64,000 bases of DNA from positions 124,001 through 188,000 of the forward strand of contig JAILXU010000001.1 in assembly GCA_045430275.1 (NCBI GenBank). Reading direction: 5' to 3'. Below the pieces are notes generated by a model. It did no database searches, was not told the origin of the DNA, and worked only from the letters and a program-made list of their open reading frames with translations. This DNA comes from Oceanobacter sp045430275. Lineage in GTDB: Bacteria > Pseudomonadota > Gammaproteobacteria > Pseudomonadales > Oceanobacteraceae. A program made the translations under genes and the position numbers. Of this stretch, positions 7,588-16,328 are shown piece after piece (position 1 is the first letter of the stretch; each line of letters begins with the position of its first letter).

Positions 7588-9096
7588 TTAACGGGTCAGG
7601 CGTTTGCCTGGCCGGTTTTCTTCCATATCGGCAATCGCCATCTTCTTCAAGCGCGCCTGCAGCGCTTCCCGTTTTTGAAAATCCCCGGACTTTGTTGCTT
7701 CCAGAATCGCCAGATCCATATGTCGTGCGGCACGTGAATCCGCACCGGTCAGAAAAGCAGCTTCAGCCGCCGCCTGATGCGCCAGTTGCATGCGGTTTTC
7801 CTGACGGGCCAGCTCGGCTATGTGCGCCCAAATGGTTGGGTTTTCCGGGCGCTGTGTGTTCAGGCGTTTGAGCACTTCCAGAGCGGCTGCCGGCTTGCCG
7901 TTGTCCTGCAGGGCATTGGCATAGGCCATGTTGTAGGCGTAGCTGTCGGGAAACCAGGGTTGGTAACGCTTCAGGAACGCCACGGCTCCGGCTGAATCGT
8001 TTTCAGCGCTCAGGATGCGGGCCTTGAGAATCAGTACCGGGCTTTCAGCCTGCCATTCATCGGGAATGGCTGTGAGGTATTTTCGGGCTTGTTGAGTATT
8101 GTTCTGATCCAGCTCCAGCTCGATGGTGGCCAGGGTGTAATTCAAGGCGGCTTCTTGCAGTGGTTGTTTGGCCCGGCTGAGGCGTTCCGAGAAAAACAGC
8201 GATGCCTGTTTTTTTTCCAGACGATAGTGGCGAACGGCTTCATTGCGCAGAATGCTGAACAGAAAGCTCTGGCGACGAGGTTTGGCCGGGTGGTTCTCGG
8301 CCCGACTGGCAGCATCAGCGATGCGGCGGCTGGTGAGTGGGTGAGTCAGCAAAAATTCCGGGGGCTTGCGATAGTATTTGGCGGCATCCAGCATGTTGTG
8401 GAACATATCTGGCATGGCCTGAGGATCAAGGCCTGATTTCACCATAGTGGTGAAACCGATGCGGTCAGCTTCTCGCTCCCAGGCACGGCTGTAGGCCAAC
8501 TGGTTCTGAATGCTAGCACCTTGCGTCGCCATAATGCCTGCCATACCTGCTTCGGCATCGACTGTGGCAGCGATCAGGATGCTGGCCAGCAGGGCAGCGA
8601 GAACAACCGGAGCTTCGTTCTGGCCAACTTCAGCCCGACGGGCAAAATGACGTTGGCTGAGATGGGCCAGTTCGTGTGCCAATACGGATGAAAATTCATC
8701 TTCATCCTGTGTGTGTAGTAGCAGCCCGAAGTTAACGCCTACTATGCCGCCTGGAACGGCAAAGGCGTTGAGTTCTGGTTGGTCGACAATCACAAAGGCC
8801 AGTTGTGTTTGTGGTGTGTCGGCGTGTGGGGTGAGTCGGTAAATCAGGCGTTCGAGCAATTCCAGCATCAATGGGTTGTCCAGCGTGGTGGCATGAGCCC
8901 GCAGTTGTCGTAGCCAGTTTCTGCCCAATTGATATTCTTCCGGCAGTGATACCAGGCTGGATGAGGCGTCACCCAATGTGGGCAGTTCGTTGGTTTGGGC
9001 ATGTAAGGCCGGTGCTGGCATCAACAGTGATGCCGTTATGGCCAAAGACAAAAGAGATGCTTTCAAAGTCGGTTCCTGGGAATCCTGGGCGGTCAA
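7588..9096 (-). CDS. bepA: Beta-barrel assembly-enhancing protease BepA (M48 family)
   Basis: BepA is a periplasmic zinc metalloprotease and chaperone. It helps LptD maturation and degrades misassembled outer-membrane proteins. The zinc-binding HELAH is at residues 141-145, with the downstream Glu in the WEREADRIG segment. A TPR-rich C-terminal domain (about 310-480) follows, containing YNMAYANALQDNGKPAAALEVL. The N-terminus has a signal peptide ending near ALHAQ. The start is TTG, chosen because GAGGAG lies 7 bases upstream and no ATG fits. The 502 residues compare with about 487 in E. coli. It is divergent from the TusA-like gene. Confidence 0.94.
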   Translation of the reverse strand: MTAQDSQEPTLKASLLSLAITASLLMPAPALHAQTNELPTLGDASSSLVSLPEEYQLGRNWLRQLRAHATTLDNPLMLELLERLIYRLTPHADTPQTQLAFVIVDQPELNAFAVPGGIVGVNFGLLLHTQDEDEFSSVLAHELAHLSQRHFARRAEVGQNEAPVVLAALLASILIAATVDAEAGMAGIMATQGASIQNQLAYSRAWEREADRIGFTTMVKSGLDPQAMPDMFHNMLDAAKYYRKPPEFLLTHPLTSRRIADAASRAENHPAKPRRQSFLFSILRNEAVRHYRLEKKQASLFFSERLSRAKQPLQEAALNYTLATIELELDQNNTQQARKYLTAIPDEWQAESPVLILKARILSAENDSAGAVAFLKRYQPWFPDSYAYNMAYANALQDNGKPAAALEVLKRLNTQRPENPTIWAHIAELARQENRMQLAHQAAAEAAFLTGADSRAARHMDLAILEATKSGDFQKREALQARLKKMAIADMEENRPGKRLTR

Positions 9097-9323
9097 GGGT
9101 TACTCCTCTGCCGCATTAGACTGGTTCACGAGTATTGGTTCAGTGGCCGGGGGAGGCCATCGGCCCTGAATGTGGATGGCTCAGGGCGTTGTTTCAGAGT
9201 GCTATCATGGTCTTGCTATCGCCGTTTGTCTGCCCCCGTGTCGATTGTGATGAAGCCGGGGCTCTGTCATCATCGCTGCCATGTTTTTTCCACCAGAGCC
9301 GTGTGGCTTATAAGGTAGCAATC

Positions 9324-9557
9324 GTGTCTGAATCGGGTTATGAAACACTGGATATGAGTGGGGTGCCTTGCCCCATGCCATTACTGAAAACCAAGCTGAA
9401 ACTGAAGACCATGTCGGTTGGTGAGGTGCTGGAAGTGATTGCTACCGATTCAGGCTCTTGGCGGGATATTCCCCAATTTATTGAGAACAGTACGCACACT
9501 CTGCTTGAAAAGCAGACGTGTGATGGCCTGTATCGTTTTCGGATTGAACGAGGTTAA
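9324..9557 (+). CDS. TusA/SirA-family sulfur carrier protein
   Basis: A 77-residue protein with the family motif GVPCPMPLLKTK, where the Cys of CPxP carries persulfide sulfur. TusA-family proteins relay sulfur from cysteine desulfurase to tRNA thiolation or to molybdenum-cofactor enzymes. In Pseudomonas aeruginosa the homologue in this same neighbourhood (beside bepA) has been tied to molybdenum homeostasis and nitrate respiration, so that role is possible here. The GTG start is selected because AAGG lies just upstream and the N-terminus SESGYETLDMSG matches the family. A longer frame to 9135 is not supported. Confidence 0.9.
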   Translation: MSESGYETLDMSGVPCPMPLLKTKLKLKTMSVGEVLEVIATDSGSWRDIPQFIENSTHTLLEKQTCDGLYRFRIERG

Positions 9558-9563
9558 TTGCGA

Positions 9564-10625
9564 ATGATTCGTGTGCTTAAAAACTGGATTGATCGCTATC
9601 TTTCCAATGAGGAAGCCTTGTTGCTGCTGGTGCTGATAGCCGTATTTCTGGTCGTCATTATCAGCCTGGGTCAGGTACTGGCTCCTTTCCTGACAGCGGT
9701 GGTGGTGGCGTACTTGATGCAAGGCAGTATGCAATCGCTCAAGCGGCGGGGCATGGGGCATTTATCCGCGACCATTGCTGTTTTTGTGCTGTTTCTCGGC
9801 ATTATGCTGACGTTGTTGTTCATTATTCTGCCAGCGACCTGGACCCAGTTATCCCAGTTCTTTTATGAATTGCCGCGTATGGCCAGCGAAGGGCAGGCTT
9901 TGTTGCTGTTGTTGCCAGAGCAATACCCGGATTTGATCACGGTCGGTCAGGTCGAAAAATGGAGCGGCAAGGTGCGGGATGAGCTGGCATCGGTTGGGCA
10001 GTTTGCATTGAGCTTCTCGATTTCCGGTATCACGTTGTTGATGGCCATGTTGATTTACTGCGTTCTGGTGCCGATTCTGGTGTTCTTCCTGCTCAAGGAT
10101 TCCAATGACATTGTGCGCTGGTGTCTGGATTTTCTGCCTGCCCGCCGCCAGTTGCTGAATCAGGTCTGGGGTGAAATGGATGAGCAAATCGCCAATTACG
10201 TGCGCGGCAAGGCGTTGGAAATCGTGATTGTCGGAAGCGTCAGCTATATTGCTTTTCTGGTGTTGGGGCTGAATTACGCGGCGTTGCTGGCCATTGCTGT
10301 GGGATTTTCCGTTCTGGTGCCTTATATCGGAGCTGCAGTGGTCACGGTGCCGATTGCTCTGGTGGGATACATGCAGTGGGGCATGCATAACGACTTTATT
10401 TATCTGATGGTGGTGTACGGCATTATTCAGGCGCTGGATGGCAATGTGCTGGTACCACTGCTGTTTTCGGAAGTGGTGAACCTGCATCCGGTGGCGATCA
10501 TTGTGGCCGTTCTGGTATTCGGTGGCATCTGGGGTGTTTGGGGAGTCTTCTTTGCGATTCCTCTGGCAACGTTGCTGAAAGCGGTGCTGCAAGCCTGGCC
10601 TCGACAGCCCTGTGAGAGCGAGTGA
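9564..10625 (+). CDS. perM: AI-2E family transporter PerM
   Basis: An inner-membrane protein of about 353 residues with seven to eight hydrophobic helices, of the AI-2E transporter/permease PerM family. The N-terminal helices lie at about residues 18-60, a soluble stretch at about 95-150, and the C-terminal helices contain VPYIGAAVVTVPIALVG and ALDGNVLVPLLFSEVVNLHP, both family signatures. Substrate is not established for this subfamily; some members export autoinducer-2 and others act in Na+/H+ exchange. The ATG is chosen; a TTG two codons upstream, directly after the tusA stop, is the alternative. It forms an operon with the TusA-like gene. Confidence 0.88.
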   Translation: MIRVLKNWIDRYLSNEEALLLLVLIAVFLVVIISLGQVLAPFLTAVVVAYLMQGSMQSLKRRGMGHLSATIAVFVLFLGIMLTLLFIILPATWTQLSQFFYELPRMASEGQALLLLLPEQYPDLITVGQVEKWSGKVRDELASVGQFALSFSISGITLLMAMLIYCVLVPILVFFLLKDSNDIVRWCLDFLPARRQLLNQVWGEMDEQIANYVRGKALEIVIVGSVSYIAFLVLGLNYAALLAIAVGFSVLVPYIGAAVVTVPIALVGYMQWGMHNDFIYLMVVYGIIQALDGNVLVPLLFSEVVNLHPVAIIVAVLVFGGIWGVWGVFFAIPLATLLKAVLQAWPRQPCESE

Positions 10626-10813
10626 CTTGTCTCCGTACGGGTGCAGCAGTAGTATTGCGCTCTTGTTTTCAGCCTGCCTTCGGGGCGGGCGCAGGATGAT
10701 GCTGTTGATGCGTGGCCGTCAGGTCTCCAACAGTTCAACAACTATGTATTTCAGGGCCGTATTCGACGCTTGTTAATAGTCGTCGGGGCGGTTTTTTCGT
10801 GGAGTGAAGAGTA

Positions 10814-11689
10814 ATGATCACCGGCAGTATTGTGGCAATGGCTACGCCGATGCACCCGGATGGCCAACTGGATTGGGAACGTCTCGACAATCTGGTGGAT
10901 TTCCATATCAAGCACGGCACCGATGCCTTGTTGCCAGTGGGGACAACCGGCGAGTCGGCGACCCTGAGCACGGAAGAGCACTGTGAAGTCGTGGAACGTG
11001 TGATTCGCAAGGTTGACGGCCGTCGTCCGGTCATTGCCGGAACGGGTGCCAACTCAACAGCGGAAGCCATCGAACTGACCCAGGAAGCCAAACGCCTGGG
11101 AGCGGATGCGTGTCTGCTGGTGACGCCTTACTACAACAAGCCGCCTCAGCGTGGTTTGATCAAGCACTATGAAGCGCTGGCTGCAGCAGTGGATGTTCCT
11201 CAGATTCTCTACAACGTACCCGGTCGTACCGGCGTTGATATGCAGAATGAGACCGTGTTGGCGCTGGCCGATATTGAACAGATCATTGGCATCAAGGATG
11301 CTACGGGCGATGTTGAGCGCGGTCGTCGTTTGATTGAAGCACTGGGTGACCGCATGGCGGTGTATTCGGGCGATGATGAAACGGCTCCTGAGCTGATTCT
11401 GGCTGGAGGCAAGGGCAATATCTCTGTCACCGCCAATGTGGCACCTGCTCTGATGCACGAATTGTGCATGTTGGCTCTGGACGGTCGCGCCGATGAAACT
11501 CGTGCGTTGCAAACGCGTCTGATGACCCTGCATGCGGCCATGTTCTGCGAATCCAATCCGGTTCCGGTGAAGTGGGCGATGCAGCGGATGGGGCTGGCAC
11601 AAGAAGGCATTCGATTGCCGCTGGTACCAATGGATTCACGTTATGCCGCCAAGGTTGAACTGGCGCTGACTTCTCTGGAATTGCTGTAA
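10814..11689 (+). CDS. dapA: 4-Hydroxy-tetrahydrodipicolinate synthase DapA
   Basis: DapA condenses pyruvate with aspartate semialdehyde, the first committed step to diaminopimelate and lysine. The 291-residue TIM-barrel keeps the catalytic set: Thr44-Thr45 in PVGTTGES, Tyr133 in ILYNVPGRTG, and Schiff-base Lys161 in IIGIKDATGD. The start has GGAGTGAAGAG upstream. bamC follows after one base, the same pairing as dapA-nlpB in E. coli. About 190 bases separate it from perM; in P. aeruginosa bcp and gcvR occupy this position, and both are absent here. Confidence 0.97.
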   Translation: MITGSIVAMATPMHPDGQLDWERLDNLVDFHIKHGTDALLPVGTTGESATLSTEEHCEVVERVIRKVDGRRPVIAGTGANSTAEAIELTQEAKRLGADACLLVTPYYNKPPQRGLIKHYEALAAAVDVPQILYNVPGRTGVDMQNETVLALADIEQIIGIKDATGDVERGRRLIEALGDRMAVYSGDDETAPELILAGGKGNISVTANVAPALMHELCMLALDGRADETRALQTRLMTLHAAMFCESNPVPVKWAMQRMGLAQEGIRLPLVPMDSRYAAKVELALTSLELL

Positions 11690-11690
11690 T

Positions 11691-12344
11691 ATGCGTTGGC
11701 TTGTCATTCCCCTGTTTGTATTAACCAGCGGTTGTAGCGGGTTATTTGGTGATACCTTTCGGGATCGTTCGGAAGGCTATCTGGCGGCGTCGGAAGGCAA
11801 GCCTCTGGTCGATGAAAAAGGCCGTCTGGTGCCGGTTCAGGATGCGTATCCGATACCGGCGTTGACTCAAGCTGTGACCTCGCCCAGTGCTTTCCGGTTG
11901 CCGATGCCGGAGCGTCTGGTGGCAGGTCAGGCTGCTGAAAACCAGGTTGCGACCCTGAGCCAGTATCAGTCCGAAGAGTTGAACCCGCGTTTGTCGATGG
12001 ACGGCTCTGGCAGTGAAATCCTGTTGCTCGACAGTGGTTTTGCCAATGCCTGGGCGATCGTGACGGAAACTCTGTCCACCATGGACTATAAGCTGACCGA
12101 CCTGAACCGCAGTATCGGTGCTTATTATCTGGACATTGAACGTCCCGGCACCAAAGAAGATCTGGGTTGGTGGTCGCGATTGTGGGGCGCAAAACCCGAG
12201 CCGGTTATTACCTCTTATCTGCTCAAAATGAACCGCACCGGGACAGGCGTCTACCTGTCATTGCAAACCGATGTGGATGCGTTGGCGGATAAAGCCATCG
12301 CGCATCAGGTGCTCTCGGATCTGGCAGACCAACTGGCGCAGTGA
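11691..12344 (+). CDS. bamC: Outer-membrane assembly lipoprotein BamC
   Basis: BamC (NlpB/DapX) is a lipoprotein of the BAM complex that inserts beta-barrel proteins in the outer membrane. The lipobox LTSGC places the lipidated Cys at residue 15. The unstructured N-terminal stretch (about 20-60, including LVDEKGRLVPVQDAYPIP) is the family part that contacts BamD, and a helix-grip domain follows (about 95-215). At 217 residues it is shorter than the 344-residue E. coli protein and seems to keep a single C-terminal domain. The assignment rests on the position after dapA and on the N-terminal pattern. Confidence 0.88.
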   Translation: MRWLVIPLFVLTSGCSGLFGDTFRDRSEGYLAASEGKPLVDEKGRLVPVQDAYPIPALTQAVTSPSAFRLPMPERLVAGQAAENQVATLSQYQSEELNPRLSMDGSGSEILLLDSGFANAWAIVTETLSTMDYKLTDLNRSIGAYYLDIERPGTKEDLGWWSRLWGAKPEPVITSYLLKMNRTGTGVYLSLQTDVDALADKAIAHQVLSDLADQLAQ

Positions 12345-13105
12345 GGTACTGCTCGTTGGGCAGTGGCAGCAAGGGAAACGCCACGGCCATTACCGATGGA
12401 AACCAGACACTGCTGATTGATTGTGGGTTTAGCCGCAAGGCGACTCTGGAGCGCATGGAAGCGTCAGGGGTTGATGCGCAATCACTGGTTGCTGTGTGCG
12501 TGACCCATGAACACGGTGATCATGCGAAAGGGGCGCTGGCGTTATGCGAACTGCTGGACATTCCCTTGTACGCATCGTTTGGCACGGCTTTGCATATGTC
12601 GTGGCTGAAGCATCCGTTATTGCGTCTGATTGAACCTGAAGAGTCTCTGACGCTGGAATCTTTTCAGGTTCGTCCAGTGGTGGTGCCTCATGATTCCCGT
12701 GAACCACTGCAATTTGTGGTGCAGGATTCCCGTCAGCGACGTCTGGGCGTGCTGTCAGATTTGGGGTGCATTACCCGTCATCTGGTGCAGGCTTACCGGG
12801 ATTGTCATGGTCTGCAACTGGAGGCCAATCATGATCCTGATATGCTGCGTGTCGGGCCATATCCACCCAGATTGCGCGCTCGTGTTGCCGGTAATTACGG
12901 CCACTTGAGCAATCAGCAATGCGCAGACTTGATACGCCACCTGAGTTGGTCCGGGCTGCAGTCAGTCAGTGCCGGGCATATCAGCGAAAAAAATAATGCA
13001 GAACCCCTGGTGCGAGAGACTTTGTCTTCTGCGTTGGCATGTGCCCCGGAAGCCGTTGAGCTGTTGCCTCAGGATAAACCATCTCGATGGTTTGAATTGC
13101 GCTGA
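12341..13105 (+). CDS. MBL-fold metallo-hydrolase (YycJ-like)
   Basis: A 254-residue cytosolic metallo-beta-lactamase-fold hydrolase. Visible are the N-terminal SLGSGSKGNATAI strand-loop, LLIDCGFS, and the metal-binding THEHGDHAKG (HxHxDH), with later His in NYGHLSN and SAGHIS. It resembles the YycJ/WalJ group of nucleic-acid-related MBL proteins; its substrate here is not known. The GTG start overlaps the bamC stop (GTGA), so it is translationally coupled. Its place between bamC and purC matches the order in Pseudomonas. Confidence 0.88.
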   Translation: MRYCSLGSGSKGNATAITDGNQTLLIDCGFSRKATLERMEASGVDAQSLVAVCVTHEHGDHAKGALALCELLDIPLYASFGTALHMSWLKHPLLRLIEPEESLTLESFQVRPVVVPHDSREPLQFVVQDSRQRRLGVLSDLGCITRHLVQAYRDCHGLQLEANHDPDMLRVGPYPPRLRARVAGNYGHLSNQQCADLIRHLSWSGLQSVSAGHISEKNNAEPLVRETLSSALACAPEAVELLPQDKPSRWFELR

Positions 13106-13214
13106 AACCGGCGTCGAAACATGCGAGAATAATTGCCCTTTCGTTGCCTGTGATGCGGAAAGGCACGTTACATAAACCGGATGTTATCGCATCCGGCCAA
13201 CACCGGAGACCCCG

Positions 13215-13925
13215 ATGGAAAAACGCGAATTACTCTTTTCCGGCAAAGCCAAGTCTGTTTACACCACAGATAACCCGGATCTTATGGTGCTTGAGTTTCG
13301 CAATGACACCTCTGCTTTCGACGGCAAGAAAGTAGAACAGCTGGATCGTAAAGGTCTGGTGAATAACAAGTTCAATGCGTTCATCATGACCAAACTGGCC
13401 GAAGCGGGCATTCCTACCCACTTTGAGTCACTGCTGTCTGACACCGATTCTCTGGTCAAGCGACTGGATATGATTCCATTGGAATGTGTCGTGCGTAATG
13501 TCTCCGCTGGCAGCCTTTGTCGCCGTTTGGGTGTAGAAGAAGGCCAGATTCTGGAGCCTGCAACGTTTGAATTGTTCCTGAAGAATGATGATCTCGGCGA
13601 TCCGATGGTGAATGAATACCACGCTCGCTCATTTGGTTGGGCCGAAGATGCGCACATCGAGCGCATGAAAGAGCTGACCTTTGCTGTTAATGGCGTTCTG
13701 AAGCAACTGTTTGCAGACGGTGGCCTGACACTGGTGGATTACAAACTGGAATTCGGCCTGTTCAATGGCGAAGTGGTTCTGGGTGATGAATTCTCTCCTG
13801 ATGGCTGTCGTTTGTGGGACAGCAACACAGGCGAAAAACTGGACAAAGACCGTTTCCGTCAGGGCTTGGGCGGTGTTGTTGAAGGTTACGAAGAAGTCGC
13901 ACGTCGTATCGGTATGTCGCTCTAG
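13215..13925 (+). CDS. purC: SAICAR synthetase PurC
   Basis: PurC joins CAIR and aspartate using ATP to make SAICAR in purine synthesis. The 236 residues equal the bacterial family length. Visible motifs are the N-terminal LLFSGKAKSVYTTDNPDL, the substrate site VVRNVSAGSLCRRLG, and the C-terminal LGDEFSPDGCRLWD. The ATG follows CGGAG at good spacing. A compact terminator follows about 20 bases after the stop, so purC closes the dapA-bamC-MBL-purC block. Confidence 0.97.
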   Translation: MEKRELLFSGKAKSVYTTDNPDLMVLEFRNDTSAFDGKKVEQLDRKGLVNNKFNAFIMTKLAEAGIPTHFESLLSDTDSLVKRLDMIPLECVVRNVSAGSLCRRLGVEEGQILEPATFELFLKNDDLGDPMVNEYHARSFGWAEDAHIERMKELTFAVNGVLKQLFADGGLTLVDYKLEFGLFNGEVVLGDEFSPDGCRLWDSNTGEKLDKDRFRQGLGGVVEGYEEVARRIGMSL

Positions 13926-13946
13926 GCGTATACGTTGGCATAGCAT

Positions 13947-13977
13947 AAAAAAGCGGGCACACTAGGCCCGTTTTTTT
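13947..13977 (+). terminator. Intrinsic terminator after purC
   Basis: CGGGC (13954-13958) and GCCCG (13966-13970) pair around a seven-base loop. The upstream A-run pairs with a downstream run of seven T, extending the stem. Confidence 0.85.
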
Positions 13978-14071
13978 GTTTCTGGCGGTCGGGCGTTTGT
14001 TTTCAGTGTATTCCCGTCGCTGTGTGCAATTCCCTGTATTTGAACTTACCACTTCCTGGATGGAGTACCGT

Positions 14072-14827
14072 ATGAAAAAAACAGTCATTGCCATTGCGCT
14101 GGCAGCCATGGCCCCCCTCTCTGCTAACGCTGACCTGCTATTTACCGTGGGCACCAAAGCCAGTGTCTGGAATGCCGAAGCCGGTGGCCAGGTGGATGAT
14201 ACGATTTCGGTTGAAGATGACGGCCTGAATATCGACTCGGAAAAAGGCATGCAGTTGACGGTGTTCTTTGAGCATCCTGTACCGGTACTGCCAAACTTCA
14301 AGATCAAGCAAACCAATCTGGATATGTCAGGCAGTGGTTCGCTGAACGTTACCTTTTTGGATCAGTCTTTCGACGAAGATGTTGATAGCACCATGGATCT
14401 GAGCCACACCGACTTCACCATGTACTGGGGGCTGCCGTTGCCAATCCCGTTTGTGGACATTGATTTTGGTCTGACGGCGCGTAAATTTGATGGTGTGGTC
14501 GAGGCTGTGAGTAAAGACGACCCTGACACGCGTGCCAGTGAAGATCTGGATGCCACTCTGCCAATGGGCTATGGCGCAATCAACGTGACAACGCCATTCG
14601 GTTTGTACGCCAGTGCTGATATCAACTACATCAGCCTGGATGGCAACAAGCTAAGCGATGTCAGTTATGCCATTGGTTACGACCTGCCAATCCCTGTGGT
14701 GGATCTGGGTATTGAAGGGGGTTATCGCTCCATGAACCTGAAAACCGATGAAGACAGCATCGATCTGGAAACCGATGTGGATGTATCTGGTGCCTTTGTG
14801 GGTGCCTCTCTGTCCGTTGGCTTCTGA
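14072..14827 (+). CDS. Outer-membrane beta-barrel protein (TIGR04219-type)
   Basis: A 251-residue exported protein with a signal peptide ending near LSANA. The mature part alternates short amphipathic strands and acidic loops and ends in a terminal strand with aromatic last residue (LSVGF), as outer-membrane barrels do. Repeated GLPLPIPFVDIDFGL and YDLPIPVVDLGIEGG stretches suggest the TIGR04219 outer-membrane barrel family, whose function is unknown. TGGAG precedes the chosen ATG; the longer upstream frame runs into the purC terminator and is not used. The gene lies between two terminators and is probably monocistronic. Confidence 0.8.
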   Translation: MKKTVIAIALAAMAPLSANADLLFTVGTKASVWNAEAGGQVDDTISVEDDGLNIDSEKGMQLTVFFEHPVPVLPNFKIKQTNLDMSGSGSLNVTFLDQSFDEDVDSTMDLSHTDFTMYWGLPLPIPFVDIDFGLTARKFDGVVEAVSKDDPDTRASEDLDATLPMGYGAINVTTPFGLYASADINYISLDGNKLSDVSYAIGYDLPIPVVDLGIEGGYRSMNLKTDEDSIDLETDVDVSGAFVGASLSVGF

Positions 14828-14860
14828 TCGCAGCTACTCTGGTGGTTGCTTTTCCTGATA

Positions 14861-14887
14861 CAAGGCCCGGTTAATCACCGGGCCTTG
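14861..14887. terminator. Hairpin terminator candidate after the barrel gene
   Basis: An 11-bp perfect stem (CAAGGCCCGGT and ACCGGGCCTTG) with loop TAATC. There is no immediate T-run, so termination may be inefficient or the hairpin may protect the 3' end. Confidence 0.6.
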
Positions 14888-14991
14888 TGCGTTTACGACC
14901 TGTCTTTTTGCGTTCCCGGCAGCCAGCCGGATTGCAATGACTAAACTGATACAAACGCAGTATTGGTTTTTATTCTGACGGCAGGTGCCTT

Positions 14992-15867
14992 GTGTTTAAT
15001 CTCTCTATTTCTCCGTTCGAATATCAGCGTTTTTGTGTGTGTCTCAAGGCCGCCAGCGGCATTGCTCTGGGTGATGGCCAGGAGTATCTCGTGCTGGGGC
15101 GGCTCCGGCCTTTGATGGAGCGGGAGGGGCTGCTTTCTTTCAGTGATTTGCTGACTTCTATGGAGGCGCGAGAAGCCTTGTTGATGGCCGTGATTGAAGC
15201 CATGGCGACTGGAGAAACCGAATGGTTTCGGGATGAAGATCCGTATCGGATACTGAGAGAGCGGATACTGCCGGATTTGGTTGCTCGTCGTCAGACGGTG
15301 CATCTGTGGTCAGCGGCGTGTTCGACGGGGCAGGAGCCTTACTCCATGGCCATTGAGTTGCTGGAGTATCAGCGACAGTTTCCAGGTGCATTGCCACCTG
15401 CGTCATCGGGGCAGGTTTCAATACTGGCCACGGATTTATCCGACAGGGCGGTTCGTTCGGCGGCTCGGGGAGTCTATCCCCAGCTTACGCTCCGTCGTGG
15501 CTTGTCTTCTGCGCTTCTACAGCGCTACTTTCAGACTTGTGCCGATCAGGGAAGTAGAGAAGCTGTGAAAGATCGCTGGGAGGTCTCCAGAGCGGTGCGA
15601 GAATTAGTGACGTTCCAGCAGCATAATTTGAAAGACTCACTCCAGGGGCATGGGCCATTTGATGTGATTTTTTGCCGCAATGTACTGATTTATTTTTCGC
15701 CTGAATGGCAGTGGGATGTCATTCGCCATTTGCATCGTTCACTGAAGCCGTCGGGTTATCTTGTCGTGGGCAGTTCCGAAAATGTAGTGTCGATGCTATC
15801 CAGGCATATGGAGCCTCTCTTTGATACGGTGTCCTGTTTTCCTGGGGTGGTTTATCGAGCACGGTAG
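14992..15867 (+). CDS. CheR-type protein-glutamate methyltransferase
   Basis: A 291-residue S-adenosylmethionine-dependent methyltransferase of the CheR family, which methylates glutamates on chemoreceptors. The N-terminal helical domain (about 1-75) is followed by the Rossmann domain. Motifs seen are TGETEWFRD, the SAM-binding WSAACSTGQEPYSMAI, ILATDLSDRAV, and FDVIFCRNVLIYF. The GTG start has AGG about 7 bases upstream. No other chemotaxis gene is nearby, so the partner receptor cannot be named. It is followed by a long AT-rich gap. Confidence 0.9.
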   Translation: MFNLSISPFEYQRFCVCLKAASGIALGDGQEYLVLGRLRPLMEREGLLSFSDLLTSMEAREALLMAVIEAMATGETEWFRDEDPYRILRERILPDLVARRQTVHLWSAACSTGQEPYSMAIELLEYQRQFPGALPPASSGQVSILATDLSDRAVRSAARGVYPQLTLRRGLSSALLQRYFQTCADQGSREAVKDRWEVSRAVRELVTFQQHNLKDSLQGHGPFDVIFCRNVLIYFSPEWQWDVIRHLHRSLKPSGYLVVGSSENVVSMLSRHMEPLFDTVSCFPGVVYRAR

Positions 15868-15909
15868 TCTGAATTCCATATGTTGATATTCATATGAAAT
15901 TATCCATGT

Positions 15910-16065
15910 ATGAATAATAAAGTCGTCAGTGTTTCAGTGAACAGGAGTTTATTGAATAACCGTTCTCAGACGCAATGGTTTAACAACTCCCGTGTGGAGC
16001 AAGTACTCGCCAGGCCAGATGTGAAGTGCCAGGAGGGAGGTTGTTTTCAATATTTACTGAAGTAG
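15910..16065 (+). CDS. Possible small protein of 51 residues, unknown
   Basis: An open frame begins MNNKVVSVSVNRSLL and ends CQEGGCFQYLLK before tandem TAG codons. It has two Cys spaced by four residues, no membrane helix, and no recognised relative. No good ribosome binding site precedes the ATG; an internal TTG at 15952 has CAGGAG four bases upstream and would give 37 residues. It is the only plausible reading of the otherwise AT-rich gap after cheR. Residue choice looks protein-like, but a chance frame cannot be excluded. Confidence 0.3.
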   Translation: MNNKVVSVSVNRSLLNNRSQTQWFNNSRVEQVLARPDVKCQEGGCFQYLLK

Positions 16066-16095
16066 TAGCTCATATTTGACGTATTGGCTGTTAAT

Positions 16096-16176
16096 TTGGT
16101 CTTTTTTTGATTCTTTATTTTTATAAGGAATTTATTGAAAAGACCAATAAATACACTTTCACAACTTTTTGTTGTG
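16096..16176. repeat. Cluster of inverted repeats in AT-rich intergenic DNA
   Basis: Three repeats lie close together. TTGGTCTTTT (16096-16105) pairs with AAAAGACCAA (16138-16147). TTTATTG (16131-16137) pairs with CAATAAA (16145-16151) and overlaps the first pair. CACAAC-TTTTT-GTTGTG (16160-16176) is a perfect small hairpin. This could be the 5' leader or an unannotated small RNA before the orphan gene, or just AT-rich chance structure. Confidence 0.35.
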
Positions 16177-16328
16177 CTCTTTCATAATATCTTTATATTA
16201 AAAATATCTTTGCATAACTTTTGTATAGGGTTGTCTGGTTGTGGATTTGTCTAACAATCTTGCGGCAGGTACAGCGACTCAGGCGACTGGGTAAATCTGA
16301 TCCATCAGCGGTCAGGGGAGTGGATGAT

